A stretch of DNA of 64,000 bases. It comes from Actinoplanes sp. SE50/110. GTDB lineage: Bacteria > Actinomycetota > Actinomycetes > Mycobacteriales > Micromonosporaceae. Positions 18,978-27,085 of this stretch are shown here, one piece after another. Positions within the stretch are counted from its first letter, which is position 1, and every line of letters starts with the position of its first letter. The position numbers and the translations under genes are program-made. The notes beneath the pieces were generated by a model. It was not told the DNA's origin and ran no database searches. It worked only from the letters and a program-made list of their open reading frames with translations. The stretch covers positions 6,295,001-6,359,000 of the forward strand of contig NZ_LT827010.1 in the NCBI RefSeq assembly GCF_900119315.1, read 5' to 3'.

Positions 18978-19052
18978 ATGAACCTGCTGCCGTCGACCGA
19001 CGACCACCGTCGCGTCCCGGCCGTCCTCGTCCACCTGGACCGGCGGGTTTAG
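18978..19052 (+). CDS. Possible 24-residue leader peptide
   Basis: An ATG at 18978 opens a 24-codon frame (MNLLPSTDDHRRVPAVLVHL and a short tail) ending 58 bases before the next gene. It could be a leader peptide for the small membrane protein, but no attenuator structure is clear between them. Weak support. Confidence 0.25.
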   Translation: MNLLPSTDDHRRVPAVLVHLDRRV

Positions 19053-19110
19053 CGCCGCGCTGCCGCGGGGTACAGCGTCGCCGCTTTCCACCCCAGCTCG
19101 AGGAGCGAAC

Positions 19111-19257
19111 GTGTCCATTCAGGGAGTCTTCTACCTCATCGCCGTCATCCTCCTGGTGGTGGCGGCGCTGCCGATCACCACCCGTGGATTCAACCTTGCC
19201 CTGCTCGGGGCGGCTTTCGCGCTCCTCGGCTACTCCTGGAACACGATCACCGGCTGA
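19111..19257 (+). CDS. Small two-helix membrane protein (48 residues)
   Basis: A GTG start preceded by AGGAGCG gives a 48-residue protein with two hydrophobic helices (VFYLIAVILLVVAALPI and FNLALLGAAFALLGYSW) joined by TTRG. Small proteins of this form are common and conserved in actinobacteria; the function is unknown. It is followed by a strong terminator hairpin. Confidence 0.7.
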   Translation: MSIQGVFYLIAVILLVVAALPITTRGFNLALLGAAFALLGYSWNTITG

Positions 19258-19320
19258 GCACCCGACAGCTCGCCGCCGCTGTCGCCGGCATCCGCGTCGA
19301 GCCGGGTACGCATCGACAAT

Positions 19321-19355
19321 CCCGAGCGCCCCGCGATGGTCGCGGGGCGCTCGGG
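19321..19355 (+). terminator. Perfect 16-bp GC-rich hairpin terminator
   Basis: CCCGAGCGCCCCGCGA (19321-19336) pairs with 19340-19355 across a TGG loop. There is no U-run, as is usual in high-GC actinobacteria. It separates the small membrane protein from the POT transporter gene, which starts 25 bases later. Confidence 0.75.
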
Positions 19356-20290
19356 CGACAAGCGAGGGGGCGGCGGCTCATGCATGATGACGACGATCCG
19401 CGGGTACGCCGTGGCATGGCCACCTTCTTCGGACAGCCGCGCCCACTGGCCAACCTGTTCGGCGTGGAGCTGTGGGAACGCTTCTCGTTCTACGGCATGC
19501 AGGGCATCCTGCTGATCTACCTGTACTACGAGGCCGCGGACGGCGGGCTCGGCATCGACAAGAGCACGGCCACCAGCATCGTCGGCGCGTACGGCGGGGC
19601 GGTCTATCTCTCCACGGTGCTCGGTGCCTGGGTCGCCGATCGGCTGCTCGGCTCGGAACGGGTGCTTTTCCTCAGCGCGATCCTGGTCATGTGCGGGCAC
19701 ATCGCGCTGGCGCTGCTGCCGGGCCTGGTCGGCGTCGGCGTCGGACTGGTGCTGATCGCGGTCGGCAGCGGCGGGGTCAAGGCGAACGCGACCTCGCTGG
19801 TCGGCACCCTCTACGACGCGCACGACGAGCGGCGCGACGCCGGCTTCTCGCTGTTCTACCTGGGGATCAACCTGGGGGCACTGGCCGGCCCGCTGCTCAC
19901 CGGGCTGCTGCAGAAGAACCTGGGCTTCCACTACGGGTTCGGCCTGGCGGCGGTCGGCATGGCGATCGGCCTGACCCAGTACGCGCTGGGCCGCCGCAAC
20001 CTGCCGGACGCCGGCCGCGCGGTGCCGAACCCGCTGCCGCCGGGCCGCTGGCCGGTCGTCGCCGCGGTGGTGCTGGCCGGGGTCGCGGTCATCGTGGTGT
20101 CCGCGCTGACCTGGCTCACCGCCGACCGGTTGTCCACCGTCGTGGTGGTGCTCAGCATCCTGGCCGCGGCCGCCTACTTCACGGTGATCCTCAGCAGCCG
20201 CCGGCTCGACGGGCGGGAACGGCGGAAGGTCTGGGCGTTCCTGCCGATGTTCCTGGCCAGCGCCGCGTTCTGGTCGCTCTATCAACAGCA

Positions 20291-20342
20291 GTTCACGGTT
20301 GACAACTTCCACAACACTGGTATGCCTAGTACGGTGCGGTAA
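20291..20342. other. Left attachment junction (attL) of the integrative element
   Basis: The POT coding similarity stops at or just after TTCACGGT (20292-20299), immediately upstream of the serine integrase gene. Serine-integrase att cores are only 2-3 bp inside sites of about 40-50 bp, so the exact crossover cannot be fixed without attR or an uninterrupted relative. Confidence 0.65.
20299..20326 (+). promoter_or_regulatory. Candidate integrase promoter at the junction
   Basis: TTGACA (20299-20304), 16 bases, then TATGCC (20321-20326), 15 bases before the integrase ATG. The -35 is a consensus match and is created at the junction. The short leader suggests leaderless translation or a later start. 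Confidence 0.4.
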
Positions 20343-21907
20343 TGCCCGCAACCAGTCGGATCCCGCACCAGCACACGCCGCCTCACCACCAGGTGGACAG
20401 CCCGCCGGTATCTGATCTGTACGCCCGCAAAAGCACCAAAGATGCCGGCCGGTCCGTGGCCCGCCAGGAACGCGCCTGGCGGGCCGACTGCGCTACGGAG
20501 GGCCTCACCCCCGGCCGGGTGTTTGTCGACCCCGAACTGTCCGCCAGCCGGTATGCCAAGAAGGCACGACCGGACTTTGCAGCACTGCTGGACCACATTA
20601 GGCAGGACGGCTGCCAGGTCATATCGCTATGGGAGCCATCCCGCGGCTCCCGGCAGATGGGCGAGTGGGTCAACTTCATCGACCTGTGCCGCCTCAAGGG
20701 CATCCTGATCCGCATCTTCGGGGATGATGACCCGCAAACCTACGATCCTCGACGGCAGCGCGACCGGGACCACCTGTTCAAGGAAGGCATGGCCGCCGAA
20801 GGCGAGTCAGAGCGCCTGAGCACCCGGTCGCGGGCGGGGATTGCTGATGCCGCCGTGAATGGTCGGCCGCACGGCAAGATCCCGGACGGCTACAAGCGGA
20901 TCTACACCACCCCGGATGAAGACGCGGACGGCAGTTTGTTGAACGCGCGCAAGCTTCATGTCGAGCAGGTCATCGATGAGGATCGGGCGGCGATCTACCG
21001 GGCAGCGGCGGAAGGCATTCTCAACGGAGTCCCCGTCAACTACATCGCCCGGGTGCTGACTGCCTGGCAGGTGCCGACCCCCCGCGGTGCGACCCGCTGG
21101 TCAGGTGGCGCCCTGTACAACAGTCTGCTGCGGCCCAGCTTGGAAGGCCACCGCGAACTTAACGGCATCATCATTACTCGTGATGCGTGGCCGCCCATCC
21201 TGGATGCAGACACGGTTGCCCGTCTTCGGCAGTTGCGGGAAGCGCCGCGAACATCGCGGAGCCACAATGACACCCGGTTGAAGTACATGCTGTCCGGGCT
21301 GGTGCAGTGCGGGTTGTGCCGCCGGCCTCTGTCGGGGCTGTACGACAGGAAGACCGCAGGTACTCGGTATGAATGCATGATCACTCGTGGTGGATGCTGT
21401 CGGGTCAGCACGGAGATGGAGCCGGTGGACTCGCTGGTGTCGGCGATGGTTACGGACCGGCTGCGGGAGCCTGATGCGCTTGCGGTGTTTGAGCCGTCTG
21501 CGGATGCGAACCTTCAGGCGCAACAGGCGCAGGCTGAGCTGGATGCGTTGATGGATCGCAAGAAGGAGTTGTACTCCTCGGCTGCGCGCCCTGGCGGGCC
21601 GAGCATGGCGTTGGTGGCGGCTGCGGAGCAGGAGTTGTTGCCGAGGATTGAGGAGGCGTCACGGCGGTTGAAAGCGGTGAAGACGCCGCCGGCGTTGCGT
21701 GGCTACGATCCGATCGATCTGGCCGATAACTGGCTGTCGTACTCCCCTGGTGAACGTCGCACAGTGGTGTCGTTGTTGGCGGAGGTAGTGGTGGCGCCGG
21801 TGGGGCGTGGCGGTAGGTGGTCGCCGTGGCGGCTGGCGGATTCTCGCTGGCGGGGTCAGCATCGGACATGGGGTGACCTGTGGCGCGAACAGGGTCTAGT
21901 GCGGTGA
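20342..21907 (+). CDS. int: Large serine recombinase/integrase
   Basis: Site-specific recombinase of 521 residues that would integrate the element. The N-terminal resolvase domain has the nucleophile region LYARKSTKDAGRSVARQ (Ser about residue 31) and catalytic arginines around SRGSRQMGEW and EGESERLSTRSRAG. It is followed by the recombinase domain, a zinc ribbon (LVQCGLCRRPLSG, later YECMITRGGCC) and a C-terminal coiled-coil segment (LQAQQAQAELDALMDRKKEL), the architecture of phiC31-type integrases. The ATG overlaps the stop of the truncated POT gene. Its likely partner is the directionality factor at 42346. Confidence 0.95.
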   Translation: MPATSRIPHQHTPPHHQVDSPPVSDLYARKSTKDAGRSVARQERAWRADCATEGLTPGRVFVDPELSASRYAKKARPDFAALLDHIRQDGCQVISLWEPSRGSRQMGEWVNFIDLCRLKGILIRIFGDDDPQTYDPRRQRDRDHLFKEGMAAEGESERLSTRSRAGIADAAVNGRPHGKIPDGYKRIYTTPDEDADGSLLNARKLHVEQVIDEDRAAIYRAAAEGILNGVPVNYIARVLTAWQVPTPRGATRWSGGALYNSLLRPSLEGHRELNGIIITRDAWPPILDADTVARLRQLREAPRTSRSHNDTRLKYMLSGLVQCGLCRRPLSGLYDRKTAGTRYECMITRGGCCRVSTEMEPVDSLVSAMVTDRLREPDALAVFEPSADANLQAQQAQAELDALMDRKKELYSSAARPGGPSMALVAAAEQELLPRIEEASRRLKAVKTPPALRGYDPIDLADNWLSYSPGERRTVVSLLAEVVVAPVGRGGRWSPWRLADSRWRGQHRTWGDLWREQGLVR

Positions 21908-21942
21908 CCAGGTACGTTCGCCGGGTTCTCTAGCCTCTTGGC

Positions 21943-22383
21943 ATGGTGATACAAGACCGACTCGCGATCATCGACGGCCTGCTGGTGCTTCCTTTTCCGG
22001 GTGAGAGCATGCGAGAGGGCCGCCGGTCCAGCGGGCCTGGGTTCCATGTGTATGTCCTGCAGGCCAGCCGCAGTTTCTGGGATGACCGTAGCGAGGAGAT
22101 CGTCGAGACAGCGCAAGCCGAGATCGACACCGGTTTTCGGACGTTGGCGACCGCGCTGACGGCCCGCTGGGGTGAGCCCCAGACCGTCGATCTCGAGCCT
22201 TTTCTCTGGAGTGAGGACCACGCGCCGGAGCCGATGAACCAGCTTTGCCAACTCAGTGGCGAGATATTCGCCTGGCGGCCGCTGGACATTGGTCGGTGGG
22301 TTGCGCTCGCCGTTGGCCATGGCGATCCGGAGTTACCGACTGAGTTGCTCGTAGCGGTCGGTGAGGCCGAGCTACTGCGTTGA
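21943..22383 (+). CDS. Unknown soluble protein, possibly orphan immunity protein
   Basis: 146 residues, no signal or membrane helix. It has the look of single-domain alpha/beta immunity proteins (WDDRSEEIVETAQAEID, then WVALAVGHGDPELPTELL). It lies 35 bases after the integrase on the same strand, at the start of an island of immunity-like genes. The assignment as immunity protein is inferred from context. Confidence 0.55.
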   Translation: MVIQDRLAIIDGLLVLPFPGESMREGRRSSGPGFHVYVLQASRSFWDDRSEEIVETAQAEIDTGFRTLATALTARWGEPQTVDLEPFLWSEDHAPEPMNQLCQLSGEIFAWRPLDIGRWVALAVGHGDPELPTELLVAVGEAELLR

Positions 22384-22388
22384 ATCAG

Positions 22389-22548
22389 CTTGCGTCTTAA
22401 CCTTCAGCGCAGTTTGATCACCTGTCCCCGGTAGGCGATTCGCCGATGCTTGGAGCCCGTGACCTGGGCAGCATTCCGCCGCGCTGCCTGGCGCACTGTT
22501 GATTCGAGCACCGGCTCGGCGTCGAAGTCAGTGCCGGCCGAGGCTTAG
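22389..22548 (-). pseudogene. C-terminal coding fragment next to the IS cluster
   Basis: On the minus strand a protein-like tail (ESTVRQAARRNAAQVTGSKH, continuing to VIKLR and TGA at 22404) is followed by CTTGCGTCTTAACC (22389-22402, plus strand), which resembles the IS ends further right in 10 of 14 positions. It is probably a remnant of a related transposon or of the gene into which the IS elements inserted. Confidence 0.35.
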
Positions 22549-22556
22549 CTTGTCGT

Positions 22557-24023
22557 TTAACCAGTTCGGCGGGGCTTGGTGCCCTTCTTGTGATGGGCCG
22601 GTCGCTGGTGAGCCTGGCCGGTGACCAGGATGAGTCCGACGTCGTGACGGGCAGCGGGCTGCCGGTTCCGGGAGCCGGGCGGCTGTCCGGGGCCTGGGCG
22701 GCTGGGTTTAGGCGCATGCGCTGGCGAAGGGGTGGTCGCTCGGAGGTTCCGAAACCCGCGCCGCACCCGGGCTGGCGTGAGCCGCTCCGGCGCCATCGGG
22801 CGTTCCCAAGGCCGGCGCAGGTCTTGTGCGAGGGGCCGGGCGAGACGCAGCTGAGTATGTGCGGCCAGCACCAGCCACGTCCACCGGTCCGCGGCGGCGG
22901 GCTCGCGGAGTTGCGGGGCGGTCCAGCCGAGGGTCTGTTTGAGCAGGCGGAAGGTGTGCTCGATGTCGAAGCGGCGCAGGAACGCCTGCCAGCACCGGTC
23001 GACATCGGCGGCGGTGGCGTCGAGCTTGGACCACCACAGCCAGAGCGGCTTCGGCTCGCCGCGGCTGGGCAGGTGCTCGACGGTGAGCCGGATGACCGTG
23101 CCTTCGATGATTGGCAACGGGCCGTCATGGTCGGTCCAGGCCGCGCGGTGGGTCAGTCGTGGGTGCAGTCGGTCCCAGGCTTGCGCCCGGACCTGGCCGT
23201 AGAGCCGGGTATCGGTGTGCGTGACCGCGTGCTCGATATCCCAGGTGGCGGGGTTGCCGAAGACGAACTCGCCGCCGTGCCTGGTCGGCCGACCACCCAA
23301 TGGCTTATAGACGCGGGCCGGGGTCGCTCGGCGCAGCACCCGGTCGGAGCGCATCCGGCCGAGGATCTCCACCGGCAGGTCGCGCAGCAGCCAGGCGATG
23401 CGCGGGGCCTCGTAGCCCGCATCCAGCACGATCAGGATGTCGGGGTCGCCGGCCTGCCACTGGCCGGCGTCGGTCAGCCGGTCGACGAACTGGCGGATCT
23501 GCGCACAGGTGACCGTGGTGACGTCCGCGCCGGGCAGTAGCCGGACGGCGTCGAGCAGGGCGGTCCAGGAGGTCCGGCCGGTCTCCAGGGCGGCGATGAT
23601 CGAGTACCGCCAGCCCGGGATCATCCGGTGTTCGTCCTTGCCGCGTCCGTAGGTGTGGCAGAACGAGCGCTGCGGACTGCAGTTGCCGTCCGGGCGCAGC
23701 CACGGCGAGACGTCCACCGCGAGGACCAGGCGGCCGTCCGCCGCCCGCGGCAACGGCAAGCCGGCCAGCTGCCGGCGCAGCACCTCGACATCGATACGGC
23801 CGTGGTTCAGCGCGTCATACAGGGCGCCGTGGCCACGCCGGTGCTCCGGCGCCAGAGACAACCCGACCAAGGTCTTGACCGGCCCTTCGGTGCACAACAG
23901 CGCCTCGGTCAATTCGAACAAGGCGTCCGCCCGCCGGGTCATGCACTGGTAGAGCTCCTCACGGAACTCCGCCAATACATCGATCGCTTTCGCCCTGTCC
24001 GTCACGACCGCCACAACGAGCAT
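22557..24023 (-). CDS. DDE transposase of IS element 1
   Basis: A transposase of 488 residues. DDE-type residues lie in LAVDVSPWLRPD (first Asp), ILIVLDAGYEAPRIAW (second Asp) and FDIEHTFRLLKQTLGW (Glu region), the IS701/IS4-supergroup layout. The start at 24023 (MLVVAVVTDRAKAIDVLAEF) aligns with the start of the related transposase at 25372. The C-terminus is basic and Pro/Arg-rich and runs into the terminal repeat. No frameshift is seen, so it looks intact. Confidence 0.9.
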   Translation of the reverse strand: MLVVAVVTDRAKAIDVLAEFREELYQCMTRRADALFELTEALLCTEGPVKTLVGLSLAPEHRRGHGALYDALNHGRIDVEVLRRQLAGLPLPRAADGRLVLAVDVSPWLRPDGNCSPQRSFCHTYGRGKDEHRMIPGWRYSIIAALETGRTSWTALLDAVRLLPGADVTTVTCAQIRQFVDRLTDAGQWQAGDPDILIVLDAGYEAPRIAWLLRDLPVEILGRMRSDRVLRRATPARVYKPLGGRPTRHGGEFVFGNPATWDIEHAVTHTDTRLYGQVRAQAWDRLHPRLTHRAAWTDHDGPLPIIEGTVIRLTVEHLPSRGEPKPLWLWWSKLDATAADVDRCWQAFLRRFDIEHTFRLLKQTLGWTAPQLREPAAADRWTWLVLAAHTQLRLARPLAQDLRRPWERPMAPERLTPARVRRGFRNLRATTPSPAHAPKPSRPGPGQPPGSRNRQPAARHDVGLILVTGQAHQRPAHHKKGTKPRRTG

Positions 24024-24178
24024 CGATAGGAGCGGACACGGTTCCGCGGGCCGCAGCATGCCGAAGCGGCAACTACCCCAAGCGCCGCATGACGCTCAGT
24101 TACGACAGTCGGCTTGGAGGGGAATCCAATGAGTACACGGATCTGCCGACGACCGGGCACCCGATCTTGGCTCTGCCC

Positions 24179-24448
24179 CTACTCGTAGACCAGCGCCGCT
24201 CGGAATATGGCGGCCACCGTCGACCAATCTGGGCTGTCGGGAACCGGCTCCTTCAGAACGTTTGAGAAGAAGCCGTCCATGGACTTCGTCCAGCGGCCCG
24301 CGGCGTCGATGAAGGCGCCTGTAGATGGGTTTTCGGTCGGAAGACTGCCTTCGCGAAGCCGGGCTGCCAAGCTCATCAAGTAGCGAGCGAGATCCTCGCG
24401 ACTCTCTACAGCGGCAATCTCAGGATCCTGCCAGTTCACGACGCGCAC
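24179..24448 (-). CDS. DUF7660-like protein, passenger of IS element 1
   Basis: A small acidic protein of 89 residues, with VESREDLARYLMSLAARLRE at the N-terminus and MDGFFSNVLKEPVPDSPDW with AALVYE at the C-terminus. This matches the pattern of DUF7660 proteins, which often sit in polymorphic-toxin immunity arrays. It lies inside the inverted repeats of IS element 1, upstream of the transposase on the same strand. The immunity role is inferred. Confidence 0.72.
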   Translation of the reverse strand: MRVVNWQDPEIAAVESREDLARYLMSLAARLREGSLPTENPSTGAFIDAAGRWTKSMDGFFSNVLKEPVPDSPDWSTVAAIFRAALVYE

Positions 24449-24697
24449 CTTACTCGAGTGCGTTCTGGCCAGCGTCCGGACCTGCCGCAGACAACGCGCG
24501 CTGGGTCACGTCGCCGCCCGAGCCCGGCACCAGCCGGCACTCGCTGTGGGCGCTGCTGATGACGCAGCGGCTGGTCCGCGGCAGCATTGGGCTGGAGCCG
24601 GAGGTTAAACGACAAGCTTAGCCTGTTCTTTAACCTCTGGCTCTCGGCTTGCGGCGGGGCAGGCTGCCTGACTTGGTGGAGCCGCTTGGCGAGATTT

Positions 24698-25207
24698 CTA
24701 TCGAACGGGCTCGGCATCGAGGAGATCGGCGGCTCCCTCGAGGAGGGCCGCGAACTCGTCCGCCGTGATCGTGGCAACGAAGACCTTGCCGCGGGCCTCC
24801 GGGAGGTGACGCTCGGCTTGCCAGAGTCAGAAGACGATCACTAGGTCGTCGTCGTCCAGGTAGGCGTAGCTTGTCACGTTGTCGACGGTCTCGCCCCAGT
24901 GCATCAGCCAAAACTGCTCACGGAAGTCGGTCTCGTCGTCCGTGTAGAGGAGCTGGAAAACTTCTTCTGGTGAATGTTCCGGAAACGGGCACGGACTGAC
25001 CTGACGGCGCCGCACCTTGGCTGCCGTGGATCGGAGGAAACCGATGAAGGTGGGAAGGAAGACCGTGTTGTCGTCTGTGGTCATCCGCGTGCCGGCGGCC
25101 CAAAGATCGACGGTGCGTAGCTCTCCGGTGGCCGGGGCGGGTGGCGGTGGCCAGACCTCGCCCACCTCGACAGCGAATCTGGCTCGGTCACCGAATCGTC
25201 GCGTCAT
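24698..25207 (-). pseudogene. Immunity-like passenger of IS element 2 with in-frame UGA
   Basis: From the ATG at 25207 the frame reads MTRRFGDRARFAVEVGEVW and runs to a TGA at 24827-24829 (codon 127). The same frame then continues with protein-like sequence (LWQAERHLPEARGKVFVATI) to a TAG at 24698. The whole would be about 169 residues and looks like a small Trp-rich immunity protein. The UGA has no SECIS-like GGUCU hairpin after it, so a nonsense mutation is more likely than selenocysteine. Its divergent orientation relative to the transposase differs from the layout of IS element 1. Confidence 0.6.
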
Positions 25208-25371
25208 AGGACCGCCAAAGTAGCAGCTCACGGGGACGTGGTCTGGCCTCGCCCACCGAGCTGGTGGGGTCGCCGCTGCCGCGTATGCGGCGGCCGAGGC
25301 TCCCCGCTGGAGCCGGTTGAGGTGGGCCCGACGGATGGATCCGAGTCTTCTTCTGATCGACGTTCGTTGTA

Positions 25372-26814
25372 GTGATCGTGGCAGATAGGGGCTGGGGAGC
25401 CGATGTCCTGGCGGCTTTCCGGGATGAGTTCTACCGTTGCTTGACTGCCAGGTCGGACGCGCTGTTCGAGCTGTCCGACGCGGTGTTGTGCGCGGACGGG
25501 CCGGTCAAGACGTTGGTCGATCTGACGTTGACGGCCGAGCACCGGCGCGGACACGGCGCGTTGTATGACGCGCTCAACCACGGCCGCATCGATCTGGGAC
25601 GGCTGCGACGGGCGTTGACTGCGCAGCCGCTGCCACGCTTCGCCGACGGTCGGATCGTGCTGGCGGTCGACGTGTCACCGTGGCTGCGATCCGACGCCGC
25701 GTGCAGCCCAGAGCGGCTGTTCTGCCACGTGTACGGGCGCGCCAAGAGCGCCGCGCAGTTCATTCCCGGCTGGCCGTACTCCTTCGTTGCGGCGCTGGAA
25801 CCTGGCCGGACGTCGTGGACGGCGATGCTGGACGTGGTGCGTCTCGGCCCTGCCGACGACGCCACCGCGGTCACCGCGACCCAGTTGCGTGGGGTGGTTG
25901 ACCGGCTGATTGCCTGCGGCCAGCAGCAGGCCGGCGACCCGCACATCCTGATCGTCTGCGATGCCGGCTACGACGTGACGCGGCTGGCCTGGGTCCTGCG
26001 TGATCTGCCGGTCGAGGTGGCCGGGCGTATCCGCGCCGACCGGGTCCTGCGGCTCCCTGCCCCGCCGTATGAGCACAGCCCGTCCGGCGGTCGTCCGCCC
26101 AAGCACGGCGGCGAGTTCGACCTGAAAGACTCCGCCACCTGGCCCGAGCCGGCCGCGACCACGATCAACGAAACGATCAGCTATGGAAAAGCCGAAGCCC
26201 GGGCCTGGGACCGGTTGCATCCGCGGCTGACCCACCGCGCCGCCTGGCTCGATCATCAGGGCACGCTCCCGATCGTCGAGGGCACCCTCATCCGACTGCA
26301 GGTCGAGTACCTGCCCGGTGACCGCGCCGCGCAACCGATGTGGCTGTGGTGGTCCGGCACCGGCGCCGACCCCGGGGATGTGGACCGGATCTGGCAGGCC
26401 TACCTTCGGCGCTTCGATCTGGAGCACACGTTCCGGCTTTTCAAGCAGACGCTCGGCTGGACCAGGCCGAAAATACGCGACCCGCGGGCAGCCGACCGGT
26501 GGACGTTGATCATGATCGCCGCCCACACCCAACTACGACTGGCCCGACCTATCGCCATCGATCTACGCCGGCCCTGGGAACAACCGGTCCCGCCCGAGGC
26601 ACTCACCCCAGCCCGGGTCCGGCGAGGGTTTCGAAACCTCCGCACGAGATCGGCTCTACCAGCCGCAGCACCGAAACCCACCCGCCCCGGCCCCGGACGA
26701 CCGCGGGGATCGAAGAACCACAGCCGCGCGGCCCGCTACGACGTGGGCAAAACCGTCAAACGCGAAACCTCGCTGGGTGGCCCGCCTCGCCGTAAGCCCA
26801 AGGCCAGAGGTTAA
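25372..26814 (+). CDS. DDE transposase of IS element 2
   Basis: A transposase of 480 residues that is clearly homologous to the one at 22557-24023 along its whole length: shared blocks EHRRGHGALYDALNHGRID, LAVDVSPWLR, DRLHPRLTHRAAW and FKQTLGWTRP. Catalytic-type residues are in the same places. It starts at GTG (25372), and its C-terminal codons lie next to the right inverted repeat. The frame is intact. Despite homology, the two elements have different terminal repeat sequences, so they are distinct IS species. Confidence 0.9.
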   Translation: MIVADRGWGADVLAAFRDEFYRCLTARSDALFELSDAVLCADGPVKTLVDLTLTAEHRRGHGALYDALNHGRIDLGRLRRALTAQPLPRFADGRIVLAVDVSPWLRSDAACSPERLFCHVYGRAKSAAQFIPGWPYSFVAALEPGRTSWTAMLDVVRLGPADDATAVTATQLRGVVDRLIACGQQQAGDPHILIVCDAGYDVTRLAWVLRDLPVEVAGRIRADRVLRLPAPPYEHSPSGGRPPKHGGEFDLKDSATWPEPAATTINETISYGKAEARAWDRLHPRLTHRAAWLDHQGTLPIVEGTLIRLQVEYLPGDRAAQPMWLWWSGTGADPGDVDRIWQAYLRRFDLEHTFRLFKQTLGWTRPKIRDPRAADRWTLIMIAAHTQLRLARPIAIDLRRPWEQPVPPEALTPARVRRGFRNLRTRSALPAAAPKPTRPGPGRPRGSKNHSRAARYDVGKTVKRETSLGGPPRRKPKARG

Positions 26815-27085
26815 AGAACAGGCTTAGAAGCTGTCCTCCAACCGGTTTTGTCTCGGTCTGTCACTACCTCTCCTGTCGATTGCACACGCGGTCATCCGTA
26901 CGGGAGATCTATCGCGGGCTGTCAGCGAGTCGTGATCTCGCCAAGCGGTCGGCCCCAAGGACGACCCCGGGCGTCGGCCGGTCCCCACAGCCACCCCAGC
27001 ATCCGACATGGCATCGCCGTCGGAACATCAGGCGCGGCGACCACCCCGGGAAGGCGCCGGTCGGCGGTAGCGCCAGAATTGCTGG

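Larger units (their letters stand above)
19380..20342 (+). pseudogene. POT-family peptide transporter, cut by the integrative element
   Basis: Proton-coupled oligopeptide transporter of the POT/PTR family. It begins MHDDDDPRVRRGMATFFGQP and carries the PTR signature region (ELWERFSFYGMQGILLIYL, then GSGGVKANATSLVGTLY). It has 320 residues, whereas family members have about 450-500. Homology runs to FWSLYQQQFTV (about residue 305) and then switches to an unrelated short tail, ending in TAATG shared with the integrase start. The gene is therefore the attachment site, and the transporter is truncated inside its C-terminal half. The remaining C-terminal part is not found anywhere in this window. 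Confidence 0.88.
22549..24616 (-). mobile_element. IS element 1 (IS701/IS4-like), 2.07 kb with passenger gene
   Basis: Terminal inverted repeats CTTGTCGTTTAACC (22549-22562) and GGTTAAACGACAAG (24603-24616) are perfect over 14 bp. Both ends are flanked by CTTAG (22544-22548 and 24617-24621); the duplication could be the full 5 bp, or 3 bp (TTA) if the repeats extend by one G/C. The element carries the transposase (22557-24023) and a DUF7660-like gene (24179-24448), both on the minus strand. Its right flank is shared with the left flank of IS element 2. Confidence 0.85.
24622..26822 (+). mobile_element. IS element 2 (IS701/IS4-like), 2.2 kb with decayed passenger
   Basis: Inverted repeats CCTGTTCTTTAACC (24622-24635) and GGTTAAAGAACAGG (26809-26822) are perfect over 14 bp, and similarity between the ends extends for about 40 bp. 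Flanks are CTTAG on both sides (24617-24621, 26823-26827). The left copy is the same pentamer that flanks IS element 1, so three CTTAG copies bracket two elements lying end to end. The left end also encodes a short mirror of the transposase C-terminus (PRRKPRARG), a sign of shared end sequence. Confidence 0.85.

Noticed and set aside
22389..22402. A third complete IS of the same family left of IS element 1
   Set aside because: Only one end-like sequence (10 of 14 matching) and a 40-residue C-terminal fragment are present; no partner end or CTTAG flank is found.
24325..24621. Plus-strand frame at the right end of IS element 1
   Set aside because: It overlaps the DUF7660-like gene antisense and ends in the terminal repeat; no motif supports it.
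24827..24829. Second selenocysteine codon in the IS passenger
   Set aside because: The bases after this UGA form no stem with a GGUCU loop, and there is no reason for Sec in an immunity-like protein. A nonsense mutation is simpler.
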